This document shows, piece after piece, positions 17,857 to 26,161 of a DNA stretch of 64,000 nt. A program made the position numbers and the translations under genes. The stretch lies in assembly GCF_000761215.1 (NCBI RefSeq), contig NZ_CP009438.1, positions 6,676,501-6,740,500 on the forward strand, in the 5' to 3' direction. The stretch's first letter is position 1, and every line of letters begins with the position of its first letter. The notes under the pieces were generated by a model that worked only from the letters and a program-made list of their open reading frames with translations, was not told where the DNA came from and did no database searches. Source of the DNA: Streptomyces glaucescens (GTDB lineage: Bacteria; Actinomycetota; Actinomycetes; Streptomycetales; Streptomycetaceae).

Positions 17857-18662
17857 TGAGCGCCTGGCTGCCCGGCGCGCCCTGCACCCCGGGCGCCTGC
17901 GTGCAGGCGACGTCCCGGCTGCGGGCGGTGCCGCGCGCCGTGCTGCGGCTCACCGCGGTCACGGCCGTGCTGCTCGCCGGGATCGCCCTGTCCCCGCTCG
18001 GCCGCCGCATCCCGGCGGAGCTGGTGCGCCGGTGGTGCCGGGCGCTGGTGCGGGCGGCCGGGGTGCGGATCAGGCTCACCGGGACCGCGCCGCCCGACGG
18101 CGGGCTGCTGCTGGTCGCCAACCACATCTCCTGGCTGGACGTCCCGCTGCTCGCCGCCGTCCGCCCGGCCAGGATGCTCGCCAAGGCCGAGATACGGCGG
18201 TGGCCGGTCGCCGGGCCGCTGGCCGCGCGCGGGGCGCTGTTCATCGAGCGGGACCGGCTGCGGGCGCTGCCGGAGACGGTGGCCCGCCTCGCGGGCGCCC
18301 TGCGGTCCGGGGCGGCGGTCGGGGTCTTCCCCGAGGGGAGCACCTGGTGCGGGCAGGCGCAGGGCGAGTTCCGGCGGGCCGTCTTCCAGGCCGCGCTGGA
18401 CGCGGGCGTGCCCGTCCAGCCGGTCGCCCTCCGCTACCGCCTCGCCGACGGCCCCGCCAGCACCACCCCCGCCTTCGTCGGCGACGACTCGCTGCTCGCC
18501 TCGCTGTGGCGGGTGGCCATGGCCCGGCACCTGGTCGCGCAGGTCGACGTACGCCCGCTCATCCCGCCCGGCGCGCACCCCGACCGCCGCTGTCTGGCCC
18601 GGGCCGCCCAGCCGGCCCGCACCGCGCAACCGTGCTGGACGCATGCCGCGCTGCTGGCCTGA
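17856..18662 (+). CDS. olsA: 1-acyl-glycerol-3-phosphate-type O-acyltransferase, probable OlsA
   Basis: The 268-residue PlsC-family protein has an N-terminal hydrophobic segment (about residues 28-45). The acyltransferase motifs are NHISWLD (the NHX4D catalytic block, near residue 89), an FIERDR block, and FPEGSTW. In the OlsBA pathway this enzyme adds a second fatty acid to the hydroxyl of lyso-ornithine lipid. Coupling to the OlsB-like gene by a one-base overlap makes that role more likely than general phosphatidate synthesis. It converges with the UvrA-like gene, with only six bases between the stop codons. Confidence 0.8.
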   Translation: MSAWLPGAPCTPGACVQATSRLRAVPRAVLRLTAVTAVLLAGIALSPLGRRIPAELVRRWCRALVRAAGVRIRLTGTAPPDGGLLLVANHISWLDVPLLAAVRPARMLAKAEIRRWPVAGPLAARGALFIERDRLRALPETVARLAGALRSGAAVGVFPEGSTWCGQAQGEFRRAVFQAALDAGVPVQPVALRYRLADGPASTTPAFVGDDSLLASLWRVAMARHLVAQVDVRPLIPPGAHPDRRCLARAAQPARTAQPCWTHAALLA

Positions 18663-18668
18663 GGAGGC

Positions 18669-20999
18669 TCACGGCAGCGCGCGCGCCAGATACGGGGCCG
18701 TGCGGCTCTCCGGCGTCCGGGCCACCTCGGCCGGCGGCCCCGCCGCCACGATCCGGCCGCCCTCGGCGCCGCCGCCGGGCCCGAGGTCGATCACCCAGTC
18801 GGCGCCCGCGACCACGGACATGTCGTGCTCGACGACGATCACGGTGTGCCCGGCGTCCACCAGGCCGTGCAGCTGCCGCATCAGCACCGCGACGTCGGCC
18901 GGGTGGAGGCCGGCCGTCGGCTCGTCGAGGAGGTACAGGGTGTGGCCGCGGCGCCCGCGCTGGAGTTCGCTCGCCAGCTTGATGCGCTGGGCCTCCCCGC
19001 CGGACAGCTCGGTCGCGGGCTGTCCCAGCCGCAGATAGCCGAGGCCGACGTCGAGCAGGGTGGTCAGGCTGCGGGCCACCGGCGGGGTGTCGGCGAAGAA
19101 GTCCGCCGCGGCCTCGACCGTCAGGTCCAGCACCTCGGCGATGTTCCGGCCGCGGTACGTCACCCGCAGCGTATCGGCGTTGTAGCGGGCACCGCCGCAG
19201 TCGGGGCACGGCGCGTAGGTGCTCGGCAGGAACAGCAGCTCGACGCTGACGAACCCCTCGCCCTGGCAGGTCTCGCAGCGTCCGCCGGCCACGTTGAAGG
19301 AGAACCGGCCGACGCCGTACCCATGCTCCCGGGCGGCGTCGGTCGCCGCGAACACCTTGCGCACCACGTCGAACAGCCCGGTGTAGGTCGCCAGGTTGGA
19401 ACGCGGGGTCCGCCCGATCGGCTTCTGGTCGACGGACACCAGCCGTCCCACGCCCGGGAGTTCCTCGGTGATCTCGCCGATCAGCGTCGACTTCCCGGAC
19501 CCGGACACCCCGGTGACCGCCGTGAACACCCCGAGCGGGAACGCGGCGGTGACGCCGCGCAGGTTGTGCCGGGTGACGGGACCGACCTCGAGCCGCCCGC
19601 GCGCCCTTCGCGCGGGGCGCGCCGGAGCGGGGGAGTCCCCGAAGAGGAAGCGCGCCGTGGCCGACTCGGCGACCGACGCCAGCCCGGCCACCGGACCGCT
19701 GTACAGCACCCGCCCGCCGTGCTCGCCCGCGCGGGGACCCACGTCCACGATCCAGTCGGCGCCCCGCACCACGTCCAGGTGGTGCTCGACCACGAACACC
19801 GAGTTGCCCGCCGCCTTCAGCCGCTCCAGCACACTGCGCAGGGCCTCCGTGTCCGCCGGGTGCAGACCCGCGGACGGTTCGTCCAGGACGTACACCACGC
19901 CGAACAGCCCCGACCGCAGCTGGGTGGCCAGCCGCAGCCGCTGCAGCTCGCCCGCCGACAGCGTGGGCGTCGCCCGGTCCAGGCTCAGGTAGCCGAGGCC
20001 CAGCTCGACGACGGGCGCGATACGGGACTTCAGGTCGTCGGTGAGCACGCGCGCGGTCTGCGAGGTGCCCTCCAGCACGCCCGCCAGCTCCACGAGCGGC
20101 AGCGCGGCCAGCTCCGCGATGGTGCGCCCGCCGAACGTCACCGCCAGCGCCTCCGGCCGCAGCCGGCTGCCGCCGCACCCGGGGCAGGGCGAGCTGGTCA
20201 GGAAGCGCTCCGCCCTGGCCCGCAGCGTGGCGCTCCTGGAGTCGGCGAAGGTCTTCAGCACATACCGGCGGGCGCTGGTGTACGTGCCCTGGTACGGGCG
20301 CTGGATCCGGTCGGCGTCCCGCACCGGGTGGACCGTGACCACCGGCTGCTCGTCGGTGAAGAGGATCCACTCGCGCTGCTCGGCGGGCAGCTCCCGCCAC
20401 GGCCGGTCCACGTCGTAGCCGAGGGCGTCGAGGATGTCCCGCAGGTTCTTGCCCTGCCAGGCGCCGGGCCAGGCCGCGATGGCGCCCTCCCGGACCGACA
20501 GCGAGGGGTCGGGGACGAGCAGTTCCTCCGTCGTGGTGTGCACCCGGCCGAGGCCGTGGCACTCGGGGCACGCCCCGGCGGCGGTGTTGGGGGAGAAGGC
20601 GTCCGAGTCCAGCCGCTCGGCGCCCGGCGGGTGGTCGCCCGCCCGGGAGAACAGCATCCGCAGCGAGTTGGACAGGTTGGTGACGGTGCCGACGGAGGAG
20701 CGGGAGGTGGGCGCCGAGCGGCGCTGTTCCAGCGACACGGCCGGCGGCAGCCCGCTGATCTCGCCGACCTTCGGCGCCCCGACCTGGTGGATCAGCCGGC
20801 GGGCGTACGGGGCGACCGACTCGAAGTAGCGGCGCTGGGCCTCCGCGTAGATCGTGCCGAACGCCAGCGAGGACTTCCCGGAGCCGGACACGCCGGTGAA
20901 CACTGCGACCACGTCCCGGGGGACGTCGACGTCGACGCCCCGCAGGTTGTGCTCACGGGCACCGCGGACGCGGACGTGGGGATCGTGCGGGCTGGTCAT
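18669..20999 (-). CDS. UvrA-like ABC ATPase (UvrA paralogue)
   Basis: The 776-residue protein has two UvrA-type ABC ATPase modules. Walker A motifs are GVSGSGKSSLAFG (near residue 38) and GVSGSGKSTLIGE (near 500); signature motifs are LSAGELQRLRLA and LSGGEAQRIKLA. Zinc-finger cysteines are retained (CPECHG, CPGCGG, CETCQGEGF, CPDCGG). At 776 residues it is shorter than housekeeping UvrA (about 950). This is typical of the UvrA2/DrrC-like class linked to tolerance of DNA-binding drugs, often near antibiotic genes but also widespread in Streptomyces as an orphan. No uvrB or uvrC is nearby. It probably removes or senses DNA adducts or intercalators in the cytoplasm. Confidence 0.88.
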   Translation of the reverse strand: MTSPHDPHVRVRGAREHNLRGVDVDVPRDVVAVFTGVSGSGKSSLAFGTIYAEAQRRYFESVAPYARRLIHQVGAPKVGEISGLPPAVSLEQRRSAPTSRSSVGTVTNLSNSLRMLFSRAGDHPPGAERLDSDAFSPNTAAGACPECHGLGRVHTTTEELLVPDPSLSVREGAIAAWPGAWQGKNLRDILDALGYDVDRPWRELPAEQREWILFTDEQPVVTVHPVRDADRIQRPYQGTYTSARRYVLKTFADSRSATLRARAERFLTSSPCPGCGGSRLRPEALAVTFGGRTIAELAALPLVELAGVLEGTSQTARVLTDDLKSRIAPVVELGLGYLSLDRATPTLSAGELQRLRLATQLRSGLFGVVYVLDEPSAGLHPADTEALRSVLERLKAAGNSVFVVEHHLDVVRGADWIVDVGPRAGEHGGRVLYSGPVAGLASVAESATARFLFGDSPAPARPARRARGRLEVGPVTRHNLRGVTAAFPLGVFTAVTGVSGSGKSTLIGEITEELPGVGRLVSVDQKPIGRTPRSNLATYTGLFDVVRKVFAATDAAREHGYGVGRFSFNVAGGRCETCQGEGFVSVELLFLPSTYAPCPDCGGARYNADTLRVTYRGRNIAEVLDLTVEAAADFFADTPPVARSLTTLLDVGLGYLRLGQPATELSGGEAQRIKLASELQRGRRGHTLYLLDEPTAGLHPADVAVLMRQLHGLVDAGHTVIVVEHDMSVVAGADWVIDLGPGGGAEGGRIVAAGPPAEVARTPESRTAPYLARALP

Positions 21000-21042
21000 G
21001 CGGCGGACTCCGAACGGACCGGGGCGGACAAACCCCGCGATT

Positions 21043-22050
21043 CTACGCCGGGGACAGTCCGGCGATCCGGGCCAGCCGCCGGTAGGAGTCCAGCAGCGCC
21101 TCGCGGTCGTACGTGCTGGTGGTGACCAGCACCTCCTGCGCGCCGGTCTCCTTCAGCACCGTCTCCAGGGCGTCGCGGACCTCCTCCTCGGTGCCCGCGA
21201 GCTGCCCGGTCAGCCCCGACTCGTAGAACCCCCGCTCCCTCGTGCTCATCTCCAGCGCCTCCACCCGCTCGGCCGGCGGCAGCGGCGGGAAGGTGCCGCG
21301 GGTGCGGGAGTACGCCATCGACCAGGCCTCGGGGACCAGCAGGCGGCGTGCGTCCTCGGGGGTCGCCGCGACGGCGATCGTGCCGGAGACCACCACGTAG
21401 GGCTCGCCGGCCCAGGGCGAGGGGCGGAAGTGGGCGCGGTAGTGGTCGACGCCGCGCCGCAGCTTCTCCCGGTCGCGCAGATCACCGATGACCATCGGCA
21501 GGCCGGCCCGGGCGGCGATGGCGGCGCCCTCGCCGATGGCCAGCACGAACGGCGGCACGCTCAGTCCCTCGGACGGCCGGGCCCGCACGCCCGTGGGCGA
21601 CGTGCCGCGGAACCAGCCCAGCAGCTCCTGGAGCTGGGCCGCGAAGTCCTCGGCGTCCCCCTTGTCGCGGCCCAGCGCCTTGCGCACCCCGTCGGTGAAG
21701 CCGACCGAGCGGCCGAGGCCCATGTCGATCCGACCGGGGAACAGCGACTCCAGCACCCCGAACTGCTCCGCGACGACCAGCGGCCGGTGGTTCGGCAGCA
21801 TCACGCCGCCGGTGCCCACCCGGATGGTCCGGGTCGCGCCGGCCACGGCGGCGGCCAGCACGGTCGGCGCGGAACCGGCGACGCCGGGCACGCCGTGGTG
21901 CTCCGACACCCAGAACCGGTGGTAGCCGAGCCGTTCCGCCTCCTGCGCGAAGCGCACGGTGTCGCGCAGCGCCTCACCGTCCGGGCGGCCTTCCCGGGTG
22001 CGGGAGCGGTCGAGCACGGAGAAACGGGTCGCGGCGATCACGGAACTCAC
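21043..22050 (-). CDS. LLM-class flavin-dependent oxidoreductase (luciferase-like, MsnO8 type)
   Basis: The 335-residue product has the bacterial luciferase-like TIM barrel. Marks are RFSVLDRSRTREG at the start, YHRFWVSEHHGVPGVAGSAP, and RIRVGTGGVMLPNHRPL-like strand 3 followed by VVAEQFGVLESLFPGRIDMGLGR in pieces. Proteins of this set use reduced FMN or F420 to oxidise an unknown substrate. The frame is open much further upstream (to 22398) but that part overlaps the next gene; the GTG at 22050 gives the standard N-terminus. It lies 43 bases from the UvrA-like start, on the same strand and upstream of it, so co-transcription is possible. Confidence 0.83.
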   Translation of the reverse strand: MSSVIAATRFSVLDRSRTREGRPDGEALRDTVRFAQEAERLGYHRFWVSEHHGVPGVAGSAPTVLAAAVAGATRTIRVGTGGVMLPNHRPLVVAEQFGVLESLFPGRIDMGLGRSVGFTDGVRKALGRDKGDAEDFAAQLQELLGWFRGTSPTGVRARPSEGLSVPPFVLAIGEGAAIAARAGLPMVIGDLRDREKLRRGVDHYRAHFRPSPWAGEPYVVVSGTIAVAATPEDARRLLVPEAWSMAYSRTRGTFPPLPPAERVEALEMSTRERGFYESGLTGQLAGTEEEVRDALETVLKETGAQEVLVTTSTYDREALLDSYRRLARIAGLSPA

Positions 22051-22143
22051 ACCGGGTTCAACGCCTGCGCCCCGCGCGCATTCCCGGGGTCCGGCCCGTC
22101 CGGCGGACGAGGCGGATCCGCGGACACCCCATACGCTGGGGGT

Positions 22144-22635
22144 GTGACGCACAGCACCAAGGCCCCGCTGGCCGTGTTCGACCTGGACAACACCCTCGCC
22201 GACACCGCGCACCGGCAGCGGTTCCTGGAGCGCAGGCCCCGCGACTGGGACGCCTTCTTCGCCGCCGCGCCGCAGGACCCGCCGCTCCCGGAGGGGGTGG
22301 CGCTGGCCCGCGAGAGCGCCGGGGAGTGCGAGGTGGTGTATCTGACCGGGCGGCCCGAGCGCTGTCGGCGCGACACCCTCGACTGGCTGTCCGCGCACGG
22401 CCTGCCCGAGGGGCGGGTGTACATGCGGCGCGACGACGACCGCAGGCCCGCCCGCTTCACCAAGCTGGCCATCCTGCGCCGGCTCGCCCGCACCCGGGAG
22501 ATCCGGGTGCTCGTGGACGACGACGAACTGGTGTGCGAGGACGCCGAGCGGGCCGGGTTCACCGTCCTGCGGGCGCGCTGGGCGGCTCCCTCCGGCGAGC
22601 TGAAGGCCGCCCAGGAGAAGGAAGGGCGGACCTGA
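22144..22635 (+). CDS. HAD-superfamily phosphatase (polynucleotide 3'-phosphatase-like)
   Basis: The 163-residue protein opens with VFDLDNTLADT, the HAD nucleophile motif (Asp 13 and Asp 15). It continues with VVYLTGRPERCRRDTLDWL (motif II threonine) and VLVDDDELVCEDAERAG (acidic motif). The RxxR and threonine-gly-arg layout resembles the phosphatase half of bacteriophage T4 polynucleotide kinase, but no kinase domain is present. The substrate is unknown. The start is GTG at 22144. It diverges from the LLM oxidoreductase and converges with dodecin. Confidence 0.8.
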   Translation: MTHSTKAPLAVFDLDNTLADTAHRQRFLERRPRDWDAFFAAAPQDPPLPEGVALARESAGECEVVYLTGRPERCRRDTLDWLSAHGLPEGRVYMRRDDDRRPARFTKLAILRRLARTREIRVLVDDDELVCEDAERAGFTVLRARWAAPSGELKAAQEKEGRT

Positions 22636-22668
22636 CGGGCTACCGGGGCGTCGGTCCGCGTCCTCGCG

Positions 22669-22884
22669 TCACTCCGCGTCCTCCAGGCGGAAGCCCACCT
22701 TCAGCCCGACCTGGTAGTGGGCGATCTGCCCGTTCTCGATCTGCCCCCGCACCTGGGTCACCTCGAACCAGTCGAGGTTGCGCAGGGTCTGCGAGGCGCG
22801 GGTGATGCCGTTGCGGACGGCCTGGTCCACGCCCTCGGGGGAGGTGCCGACGATCTCGGTGACCCGGTAGGTGTGGTTCGACAT
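22669..22884 (-). CDS. dodecin, flavin-storage protein
   Basis: This 71-residue protein matches the dodecin family over its whole length: TYRVTEIVGTSPEGVDQAV, then ITRASQTLRNLDWFEVTQVRG with the flavin-stacking tryptophan (residue 39), and HYQVGLKVGFRLED. Dodecins form hollow twelve-subunit shells that bind flavin dimers or, in some actinobacteria, coenzyme A, and buffer the free flavin pool. It is a single gene with its own upstream region, convergent with the HAD gene. Confidence 0.92.
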   Translation of the reverse strand: MSNHTYRVTEIVGTSPEGVDQAVRNGITRASQTLRNLDWFEVTQVRGQIENGQIAHYQVGLKVGFRLEDAE

Positions 22885-22983
22885 GGGCTGCTCCTCTCCG
22901 CCGTGACCGCTGTGTCACGCGTCACTCCACCGTGCCCCACACCGCGGCGGACCGCGAGGCGTCGGACTTCCGTCCCCTATCCC

Positions 22984-23012
22984 TTGACCTCCGCATTGGT
23001 CCATACCAAAAT
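22984..23012 (+). promoter_or_regulatory. candidate promoter and DasR/NagR-like operator for the sugar-binding lipoprotein
   Basis: TTGACC (22984-22989) and CAAAAT (23007-23012) are 17 bases apart. The spacer and -10 hold ATTGGTCCATACCAAA (22995-23010). Its core TGGTCCATACCA differs at one of 12 positions from TGGTCTATACCA, the HutC/GntR-type site used by DasR and NagR/YvoA regulators. A repressor bound here would cover the -10. Confidence 0.55.
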
Positions 23013-23112
23013 CCGTCACACCCGTACGAGCCCTCCGCTCCTCCCCCCACGTCGGGCTTCCCCGCCCTGTCCCCGCACAGGGCCCTGTCCCCAGACAGAA
23101 CAGGACCCCCTC

Positions 23113-24381
23113 GTGAGACGTCGCCGCCTGCTCGCCCTCTCCTGCGCCCTGACCGCCTCGCTCGTCACCGGCTGCGCACTGGTACCGGGCGAGACCGGGC
23201 AGGAGCGGAGCACCGTCGTCGTCTGGCTGATGAAGGACAGCGCCTCCGAGGAGTTCCTGGACCGCTTCACCGAGGAGTTCGAGCGCACCCACCCCGGCCT
23301 CGACCTGGACGTCCGCATCCAGGAGTGGACCGGCATCGGCGAGAAGGTGCACGCCGCCCTGGAGTCCGACGCGGCGGACGCGCCCGATGTGATCGAGGTC
23401 GGCAACACCCAGGTCCCGCAGTACATCGAGGGCGGCGGACTGCTCGACCTCACCCTGGAGTCGATGCGGGACTGGGGCATGCGCGACTGGCTGCCCGGCC
23501 TCGCCGAACCCGGGCAGCAGCTGTCCGCGCAGTACGGCATCCCCTGGTACGCCGCCAACCGTGTCGTCATCTACCGCAAGGACCTCTTCGAGCAGGCCGG
23601 GATCACCGCCCCGCCCAGGACCCGCGAGGAGTGGCTGGAGGTCACCGAAAAGCTGAACTCCGGAGGCGGCCAGGGCATCTACCTCGCCGGCCAGGACTGG
23701 TACACGCTCGCCGGGTTCATCTGGGACGAGGGCGGTGACCTGGCCGAGGAGAACGGCGGCAGCTGGCGCGGCAGCCTCGACACCCCGGCCGCCCTGCGCG
23801 GCATGGACTTCTACCGCCGCCTCCAGGCGCTCGGCGAGGGCCCGGTCGACGCCGACGAGGAACACCCGCCGCAGGCCGGCGTGTTCGCCGGGGGGCGGGT
23901 GGCCCAGATCGTCGCGGTGCCGGGGCTCGCCCGGGCGATCGTGCAGCGCAACCCCGGCCTGGAGGGCAAGCTCAACTTCTTCCCGGTCCCCGGCAGGAGC
24001 GCCGACCGGCCCGGCGCGGTCTTCACCGGCGGCTCGGACCTCGTCGTGCCGAAGAACACCGACGTCCGCGACGGCGCGGTCGCCGTCGTGGAGGCCCTCG
24101 CCGGGGCGGAGTGGAACACCGAGCTGGCCCGCACCATGAACTACGTGCCCAACAAGACGACCCTGGCCGCGGAGGTCGCGGACGAGGAGGGCGTCGCCGC
24201 CATGGCCGCCGGCGCGGCACAGGGACGGGCGACACCCGCCACGCCCGACTGGGCGAACGTCGAGGCGGACAACCCCATCAAGGAGTACATGACGAAGGTG
24301 CTCACCGGCGCCGACCCGGCCACCGAGGCCCGCCGCGCCTCACGCCGGATCACCGAGGCGCTGACGGCACCCGCGGGCTGA
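23113..24381 (+). CDS. extracellular solute-binding lipoprotein of a sugar ABC transporter
   Basis: The 422-residue lipoprotein has a basic N-terminus and lipobox VTGC (Cys 21), followed by a family-1 solute-binding fold: VVVWLMKDSASEEFLDRF, DVIEVGNTQVPQYIEGGGL, YGIPWYAANRVVIYRKDLFEQAG and GSDLVVPKNT. Proteins like this capture sugars or oligosaccharides outside the membrane and deliver them to a permease. No permease or ATPase gene is adjacent, so it must share one encoded elsewhere, often with the general ATPase MsiK in Streptomyces. The start is GTG at 23113. The upstream GntR-type site points to control by amino-sugar signals. From memory it corresponds in position to SCO0914. Confidence 0.86.
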   Translation: MRRRRLLALSCALTASLVTGCALVPGETGQERSTVVVWLMKDSASEEFLDRFTEEFERTHPGLDLDVRIQEWTGIGEKVHAALESDAADAPDVIEVGNTQVPQYIEGGGLLDLTLESMRDWGMRDWLPGLAEPGQQLSAQYGIPWYAANRVVIYRKDLFEQAGITAPPRTREEWLEVTEKLNSGGGQGIYLAGQDWYTLAGFIWDEGGDLAEENGGSWRGSLDTPAALRGMDFYRRLQALGEGPVDADEEHPPQAGVFAGGRVAQIVAVPGLARAIVQRNPGLEGKLNFFPVPGRSADRPGAVFTGGSDLVVPKNTDVRDGAVAVVEALAGAEWNTELARTMNYVPNKTTLAAEVADEEGVAAMAAGAAQGRATPATPDWANVEADNPIKEYMTKVLTGADPATEARRASRRITEALTAPAG

Positions 24382-24410
24382 CCGGCACGCCCTCCCGCCG
24401 CCTCCGCCGC

Positions 24411-25373
24411 CTACCGCACGACGCTCAGCGACAGCGCGAACCGCTCCCCGCCGTCCGTCCACCAGTGCGCCAGCTCCAGCCCGGCGGCGGCCAGTTCGGC
24501 GCGGATCCCCTCCTTGCGGAACTTCGCCGACACCTCGGTGCGCAGCTCCTCACCCGCCGCGAACTCGACCGCGAGGCCCACCGCCGGGATCTTCACCGTC
24601 TGCGCGTGCCGGGAGCGCAGCCGCATCTCGATCCACTCGTGCCCGGGATCCCACAGCGCGACATGCGCGAAGGCGCCGGGGTCGAAGTCGGCGCCCAGCT
24701 CCCGGTTGACGACGGACAGCACGTTGCGGTTGAACGCGGCCGTCACCCCCGCCGCGTCGTCGTACGCCCGGACCAGCACCTCCTCGTCCTTGACCAGGTC
24801 GGTGCCGAGCAGCAGCGCGTCGCCCGGGCTGAGCAGGGCGCGGGCCGAGGACAGGAACTCGGCCCGCTCGTCGGGCAGCAGGTTCCCGATCGTGCCGCCG
24901 AGGAACGCCAGCAGCCTTGGCCCCGGCGTCTCGGGCAGCTCCAGACGGGCGGTGAAGTCGGCGATCAGCGCGTGCACGGCCAGACCGGGCCGCTCCGCCA
25001 CGAGCGCCCGCCCCGCCTGGGTGAGGGCGCTCTCGCTCACGTCGACCGGCACGTAGACCCGCAGGCCGGTGAACGCGTCGAGGAGGTGCCGGGTCTTGTC
25101 GGAGGAGCCGGAGCCCAGTTCCACCAGGGTGCGGGCGCCGGTCGCGGCGGCGATCTCGGCGGCGCGGGCGATCAGGATCTCCCGCTCCGCACGCGTCGGG
25201 TAGTACTCGGGCAGTTCGGTGATCCGCTCGAACAGTTCGCTGCCGTGCGCGTCGTAGAACCACTTCGGCGGCAGCGTCTTGGGCGTGGCGGTCAGACCGT
25301 GCAGCACGTCCGCGCGCAGGGCGGCGTCCGTGGCGTCCTCGGGAAGGGTGCGGGTGAGATGGAACGGGCTCAC
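24411..25373 (-). CDS. egtD: histidine N-alpha-trimethyltransferase
   Basis: EgtD uses three SAM molecules to convert histidine to hercynine, the first step of ergothioneine synthesis. The 320-residue protein starts FHLTRTLPEDATDAALRADV and continues with PPKWFYDAHGSELFERIT. The SAM site LVELGSGSSDKTRHLLDA (near residue 83) and LLAFLGGTIGNLLPDE are also visible, all typical of the family. The GTG start at 25373 overlaps the egtC stop by 4 bases. It is the last gene of egtABCD. Confidence 0.94.
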   Translation of the reverse strand: MSPFHLTRTLPEDATDAALRADVLHGLTATPKTLPPKWFYDAHGSELFERITELPEYYPTRAEREILIARAAEIAAATGARTLVELGSGSSDKTRHLLDAFTGLRVYVPVDVSESALTQAGRALVAERPGLAVHALIADFTARLELPETPGPRLLAFLGGTIGNLLPDERAEFLSSARALLSPGDALLLGTDLVKDEEVLVRAYDDAAGVTAAFNRNVLSVVNRELGADFDPGAFAHVALWDPGHEWIEMRLRSRHAQTVKIPAVGLAVEFAAGEELRTEVSAKFRKEGIRAELAAAGLELAHWWTDGGERFALSLSVVR

Positions 25374-26161
25374 GTGCGGGGCTCCTTGAGCGGTGCGGGG
25401 TCCGGGGAGCGGCTCGGCTCCTTGAGCGGCGCGAGGCGCACCTCGGTGGCGCTCGCGGTGACCAGGGTGCGGTCCGGGACCTCGGTCCAGCGGGGGTCGT
25501 CGTCGTAGGGCTCGGACGCCACGACCGTGCCGCCGCCCGGCCGGACCAGGTACCACAGGGTGTCGCCCCAGGTGGTGGCGGTGATGGACGTGCCGTCGGT
25601 GAGCAGCAGGTTGAGCCGGGAGCCGGGGGCCGCCGCGGCGGCCTCCGGGACCGTGTCGGCGAGTGCCCGGCCCGGGTCGTCCCCGGCCCGCAGCCGGGCC
25701 AGGACCAGCGCCCAGACCAGCGCGGAGTCGTTGCGGGCCTCCAGCGACAGCAGCTCCTCGGGCGGCAGGCTCCGGGAGAGCGCGGCGAGGGATCCGGGCC
25801 AGCCCTTCACCGCCCCGTTGTGGCTGAACAGCCACCCGTCCGCGGCGTACGGCGCCGCCGCGGCCTCGGCGTCCGCGCCCGCCAGGGTGGCGTCGCGCAC
25901 GGCGGCGAGCAGGGCCCGGGTGCGCACCACCCGGGCCAGGTCGGCGAACGACAGGTCGGCCCAGATGGGCCCGGCGCGCCGGTAGCGGGCCGGCGCCGGG
26001 TCGCCGTCGGCGTACCAGCCCACGCCGAAGCCGTCGGCGTTGACCGTCCCGTACTGCTGGTGCCGCGGCGCCCATGACTGCCGGTACAGCGCGTGCGGCG
26101 GCTCCACCAGCAGCGCGCCGAGCGGCTCGGCGGGCCCCACGTAGGCGAGGTGACGGCACAT
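25370..26161 (-). CDS. egtC: gamma-glutamyl hercynylcysteine sulfoxide hydrolase
   Basis: EgtC is a class II glutamine amidotransferase-like hydrolase that removes glutamate from the intermediate made by EgtB. The 263-residue protein begins MCRHLAYVG; Cys 2 becomes the N-terminal nucleophile once Met is removed. Further motifs are GTVNADGFGVGWY and WLFSHNGAVKGW (the NADGxG and HNG blocks of the family). Its ATG shares one base with the egtB stop, and its own stop overlaps egtD, so all four genes are translationally linked. Confidence 0.94.
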   Translation of the reverse strand: MCRHLAYVGPAEPLGALLVEPPHALYRQSWAPRHQQYGTVNADGFGVGWYADGDPAPARYRRAGPIWADLSFADLARVVRTRALLAAVRDATLAGADAEAAAAPYAADGWLFSHNGAVKGWPGSLAALSRSLPPEELLSLEARNDSALVWALVLARLRAGDDPGRALADTVPEAAAAAPGSRLNLLLTDGTSITATTWGDTLWYLVRPGGGTVVASEPYDDDPRWTEVPDRTLVTASATEVRLAPLKEPSRSPDPAPLKEPRT

